DNA of 64,000 nt from Streptomyces sp. NBC_01754 (GCF_035918015.1 NZ_CP109132.1:4216001-4280000), one strand, 5' to 3'. Counted from the first letter of the stretch, positions 1 to 10,289 are shown. Numbers and translations: made by a program. The notes: generated by a model not told the origin, from the letters alone.

Positions 1-177
1 GGGTTTGGCACTGGCCCTCCCGGGGCGGGCGCCGGTCCGCGTCGAGGCCGGAATCCGACCCCGGATCCCGGCCCCCGGCCCGAGCGGGGACGGCACGAAG
101 CGCCGCCCGTGAGCCGTGCCGCGAGGTTTTTCCACAGGGGGCTCCGGGCACTGGCGCGGGCCCACTACCCTTGAGGG

Positions 178-1575
178 GTGACTATTCGCCTGTACGACAC
201 CAACGCCCGGCAGATCCGTGACTTCGTCCCGCTCACAGCGGGCTGTGTCTCGATCTACCTCTGTGGCGCGACTGTCCAGGCCGCCCCGCACATCGGGCAC
301 ATCCGTTCCGGGCTGAACTTCGACATCATGCGCCGCTGGTTCGCCCACCGCGGCTACGACGTGACGTTCATCCGCAACGTCACCGACATCGACGACAAGA
401 TCATCAAGAAGGCGGCGGAGCAGAACCGCCCCTGGTGGTCCATCGGCTACGAGAACGAGCGGGCCTTCAACGACGGCTACGCCGCGCTCGGCTGCCTCCC
501 GCCCACCTACGAACCGCGCGCCACCGGCCACATCACCGAGATGGTCGAGATGATGCGCGGCCTCATCGAGCGCGGCCACGCCTACGAGGCGGACGGCAAC
601 GTCTACTTCGACGTCCGCTCGTACGAGGGGTACCTGGAGCTCTCCAACCAGGACCTGGACGAACTGCGTCAGCCTTCCGGCGAGGGCGAGACGGGCAAGC
701 GCGACCCGCGCGACTTCGCGATGTGGAAGGCGGCCAAGCCGGGAGAGCCCAGCTGGGAGACCCCCTGGGGGCGCGGCCGGCCCGGCTGGCACCTGGAGTG
801 CTCCGCGATGGCGCACAAGTACCTGGGCAGCGCCTTCGACATCCACGGCGGCGGCATCGACCTGATCTTCCCGCACCACGAGAACGAGATCGCCCAGGCC
901 AAGGCCTTCGGCGACACGTTCGCGCGGTACTGGGTGCACAACGGCTGGGTCACCATGTCCGGCGAGAAGATGTCGAAGTCCCTCGGCAACTCCGTCCTCG
1001 TCAGCGAGATGGTCAAGCGGTGGCGCCCCATCGTGCTGCGCTACTACCTCGGCACCCCGCACTACCGGTCCATGATCGAGTACAGCGAGGAGGCGCTGCG
1101 CGAGGCCGAGTCCGCCTTCACGCGGATCGAGGGCTTCGTACAGCGGGTCACCGAGCTGGCCGGTGGCGAGGTCGCTCCGGCGGCCGAGGTCCCGCCCGCG
1201 TTCGCCGAGGCCATGGACGACGACCTGGGTGTCCCGCAGGCGCTGGCGATCGTCCACACCACCGTCCGGCAGGGCAATTCGGCCCTCGCGGCGGACGACA
1301 AGGAAGCGGCCGTCGCCCGCCTCGCCGAGGTCCGTGCCATGCTCGGTGTCCTGGGACTCGACCCGCTCGACGCACACTGGACGAGCGAGAGCGCGGGCGA
1401 GGACCTGCACGGGGTCGTGGACACTCTCGTACGCCTCGTCCTGGACCAGCGCCAGGCGGCACGCGAGCGCAAGGACTGGCCCGCGGCCGACGCCATCCGC
1501 GACCAGTTGAGCCAGGCGGGGCTGGTCGTCGAGGACGGCCCCGGCGGACCCCGGTGGACCCTCGGCGCGCGCTGA
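178..1575 (+). CDS. cysS: Cysteine--tRNA ligase
   Basis: Cytoplasmic class I aminoacyl-tRNA synthetase that charges tRNA-Cys. The 465-residue protein shows the HIGH signature (PHIGHIRSG, near residue 38), the KMSKS loop (GEKMSKSLGNS, near residue 262) and the family's conserved zinc-site context (HLECSAM, HHENEIAQ). Length is normal for the family. The start is GTG; no Shine-Dalgarno sits at a usable distance, and a TACCCT box lies about 8 nt upstream, so a leaderless or very short-leader transcript is possible (inference). It is followed by rlmB on the same strand after a hairpin, the usual actinobacterial order. Confidence 0.97.
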   Translation: MTIRLYDTNARQIRDFVPLTAGCVSIYLCGATVQAAPHIGHIRSGLNFDIMRRWFAHRGYDVTFIRNVTDIDDKIIKKAAEQNRPWWSIGYENERAFNDGYAALGCLPPTYEPRATGHITEMVEMMRGLIERGHAYEADGNVYFDVRSYEGYLELSNQDLDELRQPSGEGETGKRDPRDFAMWKAAKPGEPSWETPWGRGRPGWHLECSAMAHKYLGSAFDIHGGGIDLIFPHHENEIAQAKAFGDTFARYWVHNGWVTMSGEKMSKSLGNSVLVSEMVKRWRPIVLRYYLGTPHYRSMIEYSEEALREAESAFTRIEGFVQRVTELAGGEVAPAAEVPPAFAEAMDDDLGVPQALAIVHTTVRQGNSALAADDKEAAVARLAEVRAMLGVLGLDPLDAHWTSESAGEDLHGVVDTLVRLVLDQRQAARERKDWPAADAIRDQLSQAGLVVEDGPGGPRWTLGAR

Positions 1576-1609
1576 GGCACCCGCCGCACCCCGCGTGAAC
1601 AGCGCACAT

Positions 1610-1635
1610 GTGCCGCCCGGCCGTCCGGGCGGCAC
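1610..1635 (+). terminator. Hairpin between cysS and rlmB
   Basis: A perfect 11-bp GC-rich stem (GTGCCGCCCGG / CCGGGCGGCAC) with a CCGT loop lies between the cysS stop and the rlmB start. There is no long U-tract, as is usual for Streptomyces terminators. It could terminate or attenuate cysS transcription. Confidence 0.6.
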
Positions 1636-1681
1636 ACTCTCACTCGACGACGTCTTTCTGAAGCAACGAAACAGGTAGGTC

Positions 1682-2638
1682 ATGGCCGGGAACAGCCAGC
1701 GCAGGAACCGCCGCACGTCCAACAAGAAGGGCATGCAGGTCGGCAGCGGTGGCCAGCGACGCCGTGGTCTCGAAGGCAAGGGACCGACGCCGCCCGCCTC
1801 CGCCCGTAAGGGCCACAAGAAGAACCGGGTCGCGAACGCCCAGGCCAAGCAGGCCGCCGCCCGCCGCCCCGCCCCCCGCCGCGGCGGGGTCAAGGGCACC
1901 TCGGAGATGGTCGTCGGCCGCAACCCGGTCTACGAGGCGCTGCGCGACGGCGTCCCCGCGACGACCCTCTACGTCCAGCAGTACATCGACAACGACGAGC
2001 GGGTCCGCGAGTGCCTCCAGCTCGCCGGTGAGCGCGGCAACATCAACCTGATGGAGGCCCCCCGCCCCGAGCTCGACCGGATGACCAGGGGCCTGAACCA
2101 CCAGGGCCTCGTCCTCCAGGTCCCGCCGTACGAGTACGCGCACCCGGAGGACCTCACCGCCGCCGCGTACGACAACGACGAGGAACCGCTCATCGTCGCC
2201 CTCGACGGGGTCACCGACCCGCGTAACCTCGGCGCGATCGTCCGCTCCGTCTCGGCCTTCGGCGGCCACGGGGTCGTCGTGCCCGAGCGGCGCGCCGCCG
2301 GGATGACGGCCGGGGCGTGGAAGTCCTCGGCCGGCACCGCCGCCCGTACGCCGGTCTCCCGGGTCACCAACCTGACCCGTGCCCTGGAGGGTTACCAGAA
2401 GGCGGGCCTGACCGTCGTCGGCCTCGCCGCCGACGGCGAGCACACGGTCGAGGACCTGGAGGCGCTCGACGGGCCGGTCGTCGTCGTCATCGGCAGCGAG
2501 GGCAAGGGGCTGGGCCGTCTCGTGGGCGAGACCTGCGACTACCGGGTCCGGATCTCCATGCCGGGCGGCGCCGAGTCCCTGAACGCCGGGGTCGCCGCCG
2601 GTATCGTCCTGTACGAGGTGGCGCGCCGCCGCGCCTGA
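1682..2638 (+). CDS. rlmB: 23S rRNA (guanosine-2'-O-)-methyltransferase, TrmH/SpoU family (RlmB-like)
   Basis: Predicted SAM-dependent 2'-O-ribose methyltransferase acting on 23S rRNA. The 318-residue protein has a long Lys/Arg-rich N-terminal tail (residues 1-70), common in actinobacterial homologues and probably RNA-binding. It is followed by a substrate-binding domain (NPVYEALRDG, about residue 81) and the SpoU knot. All three SpoU motifs are visible: DPRNLGAIVRS, VIGSEGKGLGRLV and ISMPGGAESLNAGVAAGI. The ATG follows an AGGTAGG ribosome-binding site. It lies about 45 nt after the cysS terminator-like hairpin. Confidence 0.9.
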   Translation: MAGNSQRRNRRTSNKKGMQVGSGGQRRRGLEGKGPTPPASARKGHKKNRVANAQAKQAAARRPAPRRGGVKGTSEMVVGRNPVYEALRDGVPATTLYVQQYIDNDERVRECLQLAGERGNINLMEAPRPELDRMTRGLNHQGLVLQVPPYEYAHPEDLTAAAYDNDEEPLIVALDGVTDPRNLGAIVRSVSAFGGHGVVVPERRAAGMTAGAWKSSAGTAARTPVSRVTNLTRALEGYQKAGLTVVGLAADGEHTVEDLEALDGPVVVVIGSEGKGLGRLVGETCDYRVRISMPGGAESLNAGVAAGIVLYEVARRRA

Positions 2639-2885
2639 GCGTGTACGGGGCCGGCCCGGGGCGTGCGGCTCCCGGGCCGCGCCCGTGCGCCCTGTCCCGT
2701 GCGCCCCCGTGCCCGTGCGCCCCGTGCGCGCATCCGGTGCTGACGGTCCGGGGCGGCTTCGGGGCGGTCCAGGGGTGATATGCGGGCGAGGTGGGACGAA
2801 GTGAGGGGCTCGTACCGGCTGTTGACGGGTCTCGGACACTTCCGGTGTGTCAAGACAGTGTCCTAACGACACGTCACTCGGTTAG

Positions 2886-4496
2886 ATGAGTGTGGACACC
2901 AGAACGCCTCGGTTCGACGACCAACCCGCCCTAAGCATGACAAGGGTGGACAGCGACCCCGCCCAGGTCATCGTCAGCCACGCAAGCTTCCGGGTGCAGC
3001 TCGCCCCGGGCCAGCGCACACGTCTGCGCCCCGTGGCCCCCGCCGGACCGGTGAGGATCCCCGCCATGAGCGGCGCGCCCGGCCGCAGGCGGGCTCCCGT
3101 GGTCTGGAGCGGCAGGTCCGCACCGGGCGACCCCGGGGCCACCGGACTCCTGCAAGCCGTACGGAGTTCCACCGCGGGTTCTCTCGGCACCACGCCCGCC
3201 GACGCCTTCGGGGGAGGCGACGGCGACGCCACGGGCGGTGGCAGCACCCAGGTCATCCCGCTCCTGGAGGAGACCCAGCCCAACCCCGTGCTCCTCGCAC
3301 CGCATCAGCCCGGTGGCGGTCGCACCGGACCGCTGCTCCCCCCGATGCGGCGGGCCGTCGGTGCCTACGACCCCGTCGAGTCGGCCACCGGCGGCCGGGA
3401 GGACGAGGAGGACCCCGACGACACCGGCGAGGTGGAGAACCGCCAGAGCGGCGACACCGTCCGGCACGCCTACTACCCCGGACGCCGGATGAACCTCGGC
3501 GTCGTCCTGCTCCCGCTGCGCGTCGTCATCGGCTTCATCTCCATCTACGCCGGAATGGGCAAGCTCTGCGACCCGGTCTACTTCGACGACAGCGACCGCG
3601 GTTCCATGGTGCGGTGGCTGACGTCCCTGCACCCCTGGTCCGTCGCCGAACCGGTCCGTGACTTCGCGCTGACGCACCCCGTGGGTACCGGACTCTCCGT
3701 CGCCTTCCTCCAGGTCGTCGTCGGCGTCCTGACCGTCCTCGGCCTCTGGCAGCGGATCGCCGCGGGCTTCGGGCTGCTGCTCGCCGCCACCCTCGTCATC
3801 GCGGTCAGCTGGCGTGACACCGCCGCCTACGACGCCTCCGACATCATCTTCCTGGCGGCGTGGAGCCCTCTCGTCATCGCGGGCGCCCCGGTCTACTCCC
3901 TGGACGGGCGCCTCGCCGGCGAGGCCTGGCGCACGCTCGGACCGCGCTCGGCGATCTGGGACCTGCGCCGACGGGTCCTTCGTCGCGGTGCCGTCGTCGC
4001 CACCGTCGTCGTCGGCCTCACCCTGCTGGTCGGCGCGATGCTGGGCGGTGCGGTCCGTTCCACCGGGGTCGTCACGGTGCCCGGTCCCGGCGGCCACCCG
4101 ACCAACCAGCTGCCCGGCTCGCCGCTCCCCGACGAGACCGCCGGGAAGCACGGGAAGCCTTCCCGCTCGCCGGAACAGCGCCACTCCGAGGTCACACCGT
4201 CCACCGCGCCCACCACCCCCTCCGCCGAGGCTTCCACGCCGGGCGCCGAATCCGTCCCTGAGGGAGGCCAGGCACCGGAGGCGAGCAGCGGGCAGCCCAG
4301 CCAGACCCAGGGCACCGGCCAGGAACCCCCGGCGGAGACCGCCCCGCAGGAGCCCCCGGCCGACAGTGTGGGACCGACCTCCTCGGGCGGCACCGGCAGC
4401 GGCGGCTCCACCGGCGGGTCCGACGAGGACGGATCCCCGGACGAGGGTTCCACCGGAGGAGCCGGCCGGAACCCCATCGGCGGCCTCCTCGGCTGA
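2886..4496 (+). CDS. DoxX-family membrane protein with long disordered tails
   Basis: A 536-residue integral membrane protein. Residues 1-195 are low-complexity and hydrophilic. A DoxX-type four-helix membrane module spans about residues 200-335, beginning MNLGVVLLPLRVVIGFISIY and including the AGMGKLCDP segment. A further transmembrane helix lies near residue 375. The last 140 residues are Pro/Ser/Gly/Thr/Glu-rich and probably extracytoplasmic. DoxX proteins are linked to redox functions, but no specific activity can be read here. The gene follows rlmB after a 247-bp gap that holds no other gene and is closed by a strong bidirectional hairpin. Confidence 0.82.
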   Translation: MSVDTRTPRFDDQPALSMTRVDSDPAQVIVSHASFRVQLAPGQRTRLRPVAPAGPVRIPAMSGAPGRRRAPVVWSGRSAPGDPGATGLLQAVRSSTAGSLGTTPADAFGGGDGDATGGGSTQVIPLLEETQPNPVLLAPHQPGGGRTGPLLPPMRRAVGAYDPVESATGGREDEEDPDDTGEVENRQSGDTVRHAYYPGRRMNLGVVLLPLRVVIGFISIYAGMGKLCDPVYFDDSDRGSMVRWLTSLHPWSVAEPVRDFALTHPVGTGLSVAFLQVVVGVLTVLGLWQRIAAGFGLLLAATLVIAVSWRDTAAYDASDIIFLAAWSPLVIAGAPVYSLDGRLAGEAWRTLGPRSAIWDLRRRVLRRGAVVATVVVGLTLLVGAMLGGAVRSTGVVTVPGPGGHPTNQLPGSPLPDETAGKHGKPSRSPEQRHSEVTPSTAPTTPSAEASTPGAESVPEGGQAPEASSGQPSQTQGTGQEPPAETAPQEPPADSVGPTSSGGTGSGGSTGGSDEDGSPDEGSTGGAGRNPIGGLLG

Positions 4497-4514
4497 TCCC
4501 CGCCCGTAGGACAC

Positions 4515-4559
4515 GCGTGAGGGCGGCCACCGGAACCCATCCGATGGCCGCCCTCACGC
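4515..4559. terminator. Bidirectional terminator hairpin
   Basis: A perfect 15-bp inverted repeat (GCGTGAGGGCGGCCA and its complement) with a 15-nt loop sits between the + strand DoxX gene and the - strand nucleotidyltransferase. Its symmetry and convergent setting fit a two-way terminator. Confidence 0.75.
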
Positions 4560-4765
4560 ATGCCCGGGTCCACGCTCCACGTGCACGGCCCACGCCCACG
4601 CGCTGGGGCCTCATACCGTACGAGCCCATGTCCCGAGGCCCTGTGCCCTGTGTCCCGAGGCCCCGTGTCCCGAGGTTCTACGTCACGTGCGGCCAGGAGC
4701 CCCGAGAGCCTGATGCCTGCGGGCGCTTGCCCTGCGGCTACGTGATCTCCGAGGCGGGGGCCCTC

Positions 4766-5500
4766 TCAGGCGCCGCCCGGGTGGCGGGCTCCCAGTTCCT
4801 TCGCCGCCTCGGTGAGGTCCTTCGCGGTGTCGATGGCACGCCAGTACGCCCCGTGCGGCAGCGGATAGCCGGCCAGCCGGCGCTCGCGGGCCAGCCCCGG
4901 GAACGTCGTCCGCTCGTGGTCACCGCGATCCGGCAGCAGCGACGTGAACGCGGGCGCGAAGACGTACACCCCGGCGTTGATCAGGTACGGCGAGGGCGGC
5001 GACTCGATGAAGTCCGTGATGTGCCCGAACGCGTCCGTCTCGACGGCGCCCCAGGGGATCCGGGGACGGGCGAGCGCGAGGGTCGCGGTGGCGTCCCGCT
5101 CGGTGTGGAAGGCGGCCATCTCCCGCAGGGAGAACCGCGTCCAGATGTCACCGTTGGTCGCGTACCAGGGCTGCGACGGGTCGGGGAGCCGCGCCGCGGC
5201 ATGCTTGAGACCGCCGCCCCGGCCCAGTGGCTCGTCCTCGACGACGGTGGTGACGCGCAACGGAAGCACGGCCGACGCCAGCCACTCCTGGAGGACGCCG
5301 GCGAGATGGCCGCACGAGACCACGGCGTCGGTGACGCCCTCGGCGGCCAGCCAGGACAACTGATGGCCGATGATCGGGGTCCCGGTGCCAGGGATCTCGA
5401 CCATCGGCTTGGGGCGGTCATCGGTGTACGGACGCAGCCGGGAGCCCTGGCCACCCGCCAGGATCACGGCCTGCGTCGGATATGTATGCATGTCAGGCAC
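4766..5500 (-). CDS. NTP_transferase-family nucleotidyltransferase (sugar-1-phosphate type)
   Basis: Predicted nucleotidyltransferase that activates a phosphorylated sugar or similar substrate with NTP. The signature VILAGGQGSRLRPYT followed by RPKPMVEIPG is the glucose-1-phosphate thymidylyl/mannose-1-phosphate guanylyltransferase nucleotide-binding loop. The metal-site Asp lies in ATNGDIW. Only the catalytic Rossmann-like domain is present (244 aa), with no left-handed beta-helix. The start may be GTG at 5500 or ATG at 5491; neither has a good ribosome-binding site. The true substrate cannot be told from sequence. A secreted-protein gene lies upstream on the same strand. Confidence 0.88.
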   Translation of the reverse strand: MPDMHTYPTQAVILAGGQGSRLRPYTDDRPKPMVEIPGTGTPIIGHQLSWLAAEGVTDAVVSCGHLAGVLQEWLASAVLPLRVTTVVEDEPLGRGGGLKHAAARLPDPSQPWYATNGDIWTRFSLREMAAFHTERDATATLALARPRIPWGAVETDAFGHITDFIESPPSPYLINAGVYVFAPAFTSLLPDRGDHERTTFPGLARERRLAGYPLPHGAYWRAIDTAKDLTEAAKELGARHPGGA

Positions 5501-5539
5501 GATATGCCGTGCCCGGGGACCACCCGGCGGGGTGGCCGC

Positions 5540-5986
5540 TCAGCTGAACTGGGCGACACCCGAGGCGAACGAGGTGTCGCAGACCGGACGGGAGAAGCGG
5601 TGCGCCCGGGTCGGCCCGTACTGCTCGACGGCGGCCTTGCCCAGGGCCTTGGCGATCGACATGCAGTGCTTGGCCAGCGAAGGACGCGCCTCGACGGTGC
5701 GCTGGAGCTGGGTGAGCGCGACGCCCGGGTCGCTCTCGCGCAACTCCAGGAGGAGCTTGTCGCGCAGGACGTCCTGCGGGGCGGGCGCTTCGGCCTGCTT
5801 GGACAGGGCGGTCTCGGAGGCCGCGGTCAGCAGTTGGGACTCACTGCCCTGCGCCGACCACGACACGCGGGTGACCGCGAGGGTCCCGGACAGGACCATG
5901 ACGACGGGCAGTACGAGAGCGAGGGAGCGGCCGATGCGGCGTGCGGTGTGGGTCACGCAGGCGAGCGTAGCGCCCGGTGATGGCAT
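5540..5986 (-). CDS. Secreted or membrane-anchored conserved hypothetical protein
   Basis: A 148-residue protein I do not recognise. A hydrophobic segment (SLALVLPVVMVLSGTLAV, about residues 21-38) after an Arg-containing stretch suggests a signal peptide or single N-terminal anchor. The mature part is helical and holds two cysteines (KHCMSI and PVCDTS) that could form a disulfide outside the cell. An internal GTG at 5956 is an alternative start that would shorten the N-terminus before the hydrophobic run. It lies 39 nt upstream of the nucleotidyltransferase and may be co-transcribed with it. Confidence 0.7.
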   Translation of the reverse strand: MPSPGATLACVTHTARRIGRSLALVLPVVMVLSGTLAVTRVSWSAQGSESQLLTAASETALSKQAEAPAPQDVLRDKLLLELRESDPGVALTQLQRTVEARPSLAKHCMSIAKALGKAAVEQYGPTRAHRFSRPVCDTSFASGVAQFS

Positions 5987-6408
5987 GGCGACATTCCGTC
6001 ACTCTTGCGGGGGATGGTTCGACGCGTCCTTTCGAATTACCGGTTGACGCGAGGGCCTGAATGGCGCGGTATGCCAGGGATTGAGGCACCCGCGACGACG
6101 AAACCCGAAAGCGCCCGCGCCACGCGAACGGGTCCGCCGTTCACGGACCGGGGCGCCGCCCCTCGGCGACACACGCCCTGACGGGCTCTTCGCCCGCCCT
6201 GCTGACGGCAGTGCCCCTCGGGCGGCCTGCCGGGCTTCCCGGCAGGGCCGACGACGCCGCCCCCGGGCACCCCGGACGTGAACGGCCCCCGCGACCCGGA
6301 CGAGCCGAGTGCGGGGGCCGGTCATGTGGCTGCGCGGTGACAGCCGACACCAGGTGATGCCGGCCGGTACGAGCGTGTACCCGCCCGCACCTCCCCACAT
6401 CTGTCTGT
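5987..6408. other. Non-coding gap with GC-rich hairpins
   Basis: I see no credible gene here. Two stem-loops stand out: CCTGCCGGG-CTT-CCCGGCAGG at 6226-6246 and a 10-bp stem, CGGCCCCCGC / GCGGGGGCCG, at 6283-6320. Both may be transcription-termination or RNA-end structures between two - strand genes. Confidence 0.5.
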
Positions 6409-6428
6409 GCCTGCCGGTACCGGCAGGC
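6409..6428 (-). terminator. Terminator of msiK
   Basis: A perfect 20-bp palindrome (two 9-bp GC-rich arms around TA) begins 12 nt beyond the msiK stop on the - strand, where a factor-independent terminator would be expected. Confidence 0.65.
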
Positions 6429-6439
6429 GTCTGCCGGTG

Positions 6440-7576
<1,137 letters not shown>

Positions 7577-7753
7577 GCTGATCTTCTCCTCCACCGGCAG
7601 GAACGTGCCGGACGATCCGAGTAAGGGAGTGGTGTGGTCCACTCGAGTGAACCTGATGTGACGCTACCTGGCGTTTTCCGTTCTGTCAGTAGTCCAAGGA
7701 CCCGAATATCCCGTGCGGCCGAGGCCACGGCGTTGGTTACAATGCTCCGGCAC

Positions 7754-7827
7754 GCCTCCTTAGCTCAGATGGCCAGAGCAACGCACTTGTAATGCGTAGG
7801 TCGTCGGTTCGAATCCGACAGGGGGCT
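7754..7827 (+). tRNA. tRNA-Thr (anticodon TGT)
   Basis: A full cloverleaf is visible: acceptor GCCTCCT pairs with AGGGGGC, the D-arm is GCTC/GAGC, the anticodon stem ACGCA/TGCGT encloses loop CTTGTAA (anticodon TGT), and the T-arm is TCGGTTCGAATCCGA. The discriminator is T and no CCA is encoded. The 3' half from 7786 onward is duplicated at 38360, so this gene is the integration site of the element to its right and stays intact after insertion. Confidence 0.97.
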
Positions 7828-7914
7828 CGGTGAAACCCCAGGTCACATAACCCGTGACCTGGGGTTTCTGTTGTTCCGGGGCTGGTGTGCCGGATGGCCG
7901 GGGCGCGGCGGGAG
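7786..7914 (+). repeat. attL direct repeat (129 bp)
   Basis: Identical, base for base by eye, to 38360-38488. It starts inside the anticodon loop of tRNA-Thr and runs through the tRNA 3' end and the following terminator. At 129 bp it is longer than a usual att core, so the element probably carries chromosomal DNA beyond the crossover. Confidence 0.9.
7833..7867 (+). terminator. tRNA-Thr terminator
   Basis: A 14-bp perfect stem (AAACCCCAGGTCAC / GTGACCTGGGGTTT) with a 7-nt loop follows the tRNA immediately and is succeeded by a T-rich stretch. The same hairpin recurs in the right att copy. Confidence 0.8.
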
Positions 7915-7918
7915 TGCC

Positions 7919-7939
7919 TGCGTGAGCGGTGCGTGAGCG
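7919..7939 (+). repeat. Paired putative integrase arm sites, left end
   Basis: TGCGTGAGCG occurs twice, starting at 7919 and 7930 (11-bp pitch), just inside the left att copy. The same pair with the same pitch occurs at 38222 and 38233 near the right end. Placement at both ends and a helical-turn spacing suggest integrase or excisionase binding. Confidence 0.55.
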
Positions 7940-7956
7940 GAGCCGCTCAGGGACCT

Positions 7957-9266
7957 CTACTTCATCGGCTTCCGGCGCTTGGCCTTCACGGTCTCCTTGG
8001 GCTGGGCTTTCGCCTTGTTGCCCGGCTTGCCGCCCCTGGTCCTGCCGGCGTTCTTGGCCGCAGCCTTTTTGGCCTTCTCCTTCTTCGCGGCCTTGAGCGC
8101 GGCCTTCTCGGCCTCGGCCTTGCGCTGTAGGGGGACGAGCTTCGCGGTAGCCTCGGCGGCGCTCCTGCCGACGTGAGGCAGGACGCTCTGGTAGATGTCC
8201 CGTGTGATCCGGGTGTCGCTGTGGCCGAGGTGTCCGACACGATCTTGATGTCGATGCCGGCGGCGAGCATGAGCGTCGCCGCGCCGTGGCGTAGGTCGCG
8301 GAAGGCGATGAGGTGCCACATCGCGTACAGCCGGTCTTCGGCGACGAAGTCGAGGAAGGCGCCGGTCTGCTGGGGTGTCCAGACCATGACGGGCGACGGC
8401 TTCTCGCCCGTCTGCTCACACTTGGTGACCCGTTCGTCGGTCCACACGAGCGCCTTCGGTTTGCGTACGGGGTCGATCTCGACGTGGGCGGCGGGGTTGA
8501 AGGTGATGATCTGCTGCCCGATCGCGTCGTTCAGCGATGCCCGGAGGGTGGCCTTGACGTGCTGGCGCGTGGCGGGTCCGGTGATGCGGCGGAAGGGCGG
8601 CATCTTGTCGATGGCGGCCTGCATCGCCTTGCGCCGGGCTCGGTTCTCCACGCCCTTCCATGGCACGGTCGCCATCTCGTCGATCGCGGCTCGGCGCTGG
8701 GCGTTGTCCCCCAGAATCTGGGCGTTGGCGTCGCGGATGTCCGTGAACATCTCACTGAGGTGGCTGACGCGCAGCCGGTCCAGACGTCGGCCGCCGATGT
8801 GCGGCTTCAGGTGGACGCGGATGTCGGTCTCGTAGCGGTTCAGGCCGGACTTGCGTATGCGCTTGCCGGCCAACCACCGGTCGAGCCACTCGGCGACGGT
8901 CAGGCTACCGATGAGATCCTGGCCGGCGTTGAGCCGCCGCCTCGTCTCCTCGACCTCGGGCAGAGGTGACCGTTCGCGGCTGACCTCGGCCAGCATCTCG
9001 GCGATGAGGCCGGTGCCCTCGGGGTCGTCCGAGTCGGCGAGTCCGAGGAGGGCGCGTACGTGGTCGAGGTCGGCCTGGGCCGCCTTGAGGTTGCTGTACC
9101 CGCCATGGGCGAAGGAGCGTCGGCTGCCGTCCTCGCGGGATGGCAGCTCCTGGCGGATGGAGTAGGTGCAGTGGTTCCTGCTGTTGCGCTTGGGGCAGGA
9201 GGTGCCGAGTTCCTTGCCAGTCTTGGGGTCGCGGCAGGAGCAGCGGCGGTAGGTGGAGCCCTTCAA
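7957..9266 (-). pseudogene. int: Tyrosine site-specific integrase, doubly damaged
   Basis: Relic of the element's tyrosine recombinase. The N-terminal cysteine motif (RRCSCRDPKTG), SAM-like DNA-binding region and part of the catalytic domain are present, reading from a TTG (9266) that overlaps the upstream stop and follows GAGGAG. Two lesions are visible. The text LIAFRDLRHGAATL fuses the first catalytic-Arg box (normally like AFRGLRRGE) to the H-x-x-R box, so roughly 100 residues between them are missing (junction near 8291-8305). A base is also lost near 8228-8232: the C-terminal part LGHSDTRITRDIYQSV, with the catalytic Tyr, is in another frame. A basic Lys/Ala tail follows. It is unlikely to be active. 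Confidence 0.85.
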
Positions 9267-9964
9267 AGATCGTTCTCCTCGGTGGTGTCGGGGTCGATGC
9301 CGGGTGAGTTGATTACGGCGGCCACGTCGGGCCACAGGAACGGGGGTGTGACGCCCTCTTCCTCGATGAAGGCGCGAACTCTGCGCAGGCGGCTTGCGGC
9401 GCCATCGGCCGCTTCGGCGGCACGGGCCTGGGAGCGGAGGGCCTCGGCCTTGCGGTCGGCATTCGGCGCGGTCTGGGCGTGGTAGCGGGCGTACTCCTCG
9501 TCGCGTCGTGCGCTTCGCAGTCGCTCCTGGGCGGCGTGGTGGGCCCGGAAGTAACGGAGCATGTCGTCGTCCGCGCCGAGTTCGGTCTCTTCCCCGGTGA
9601 ACCAGCGCAGCGCGTCCAGGGGGGAGGTGGAGTCCTGGAGCGGAAGCCGCTGCACGTCGTCGGCGTAGCCGACGGGATAGATGAGGCAGATAGGAGGGGT
9701 GTTCAGCGCCTGAGCCAGGACCATGACATCGACCAAGGGCAGGTTGGAGCGGCGCCTGGACTCCATGTTGGCGATGACGTTGCGGGGGATCGGGTGGCCC
9801 ATCTCCTCGCACTTGTCGGCCAAGTCCTGTGCGCTCCAACCCAGTTCCCTCCGTCGTCTGCGGACCTCTGCGGCCACGGTGGCCATGACCTGGTCCACCC
9901 ACTCCAGGACGTCGTCCTCGTCGTCGGCCTTCTTGGATCTATGGTCGCTGCGGCGTTGTGTCAT
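9263..9964 (-). CDS. XRE-family DNA-binding protein of the element
   Basis: A 233-residue putative regulator. A Cro/C1-type helix-turn-helix lies at about residues 30-90 (RELGWSAQDLADKCEE, then NVIANMESRRRSNLPLVDVMVLAQALN). The C-terminal half is helical with many Arg/Ala/Glu residues and no recognised domain. It is immediately upstream of the integrase; its TGA overlaps the integrase TTG, so the two would be translationally coupled. Such genes often control integration or replication in Streptomyces elements (inference). No clear ribosome-binding site precedes the ATG. Confidence 0.8.
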   Translation of the reverse strand: MTQRRSDHRSKKADDEDDVLEWVDQVMATVAAEVRRRRRELGWSAQDLADKCEEMGHPIPRNVIANMESRRRSNLPLVDVMVLAQALNTPPICLIYPVGYADDVQRLPLQDSTSPLDALRWFTGEETELGADDDMLRYFRAHHAAQERLRSARRDEEYARYHAQTAPNADRKAEALRSQARAAEAADGAASRLRRVRAFIEEEGVTPPFLWPDVAAVINSPGIDPDTTEENDL

Positions 9965-10085
9965 GGGGACACATTAGCTCGCCTAGCGTTGATTCCAAGA
10001 CCTGGAGACGGGCGCGGCAGCCGCGTTCGCCGTGGGCTCAGTGATGGATGGAGCGCGTATGCGTGAGAGCGAAGAGGTTGGTCGA

Positions 10086-10289
10086 GTGAAGGGGATGAGT
10101 CGCGGCGAGCTTCTGGGGCTTCCTGCGGCCGTTGACCTGGAGACAGGCAACCGGGCGCTGGGGCTTGGGCGGAGCAAGGGGTATGAGTTCGCCAAGCGTG
10201 GCCAGTACCCGTGCAAGGTGCTCAGGCTCGGGAACGCCTACCGGGTGGTGACCGCAGACCTGTTGGCCCTGCTGGGGCTGGCGGCGTGA
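10086..10289 (+). CDS. Excisionase-like small helix-turn-helix protein
   Basis: A 67-residue protein (from GTG 10086, with GAAGAGG 8 nt upstream) resembling the excisionase/AlpA winged-helix group: LGLGRSKGYEFAKRGQYPCKVLRLGNAYRVVTADLLALLG is the typical helix, basic wing and C-terminal helix. In-frame starts upstream exist (ATG 10032) but lack a ribosome-binding site. It is divergent from the XRE/integrase pair and precedes the DUF3631 gene. The likely role is directing excision or controlling the element. Confidence 0.72.
   Translation: MKGMSRGELLGLPAAVDLETGNRALGLGRSKGYEFAKRGQYPCKVLRLGNAYRVVTADLLALLGLAA

Noticed and set aside
1640..2872. A 410-codon - strand frame over rlmB
   Set aside because: It is antisense to a gene with all SpoU motifs and has no recognisable features.
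4517..5980. A long + strand frame of 487 codons opposite the nucleotidyltransferase
   Set aside because: It is antisense to two genes with clear motifs; Arg/Gly-rich composition and no domain mark it as a high-GC shadow.
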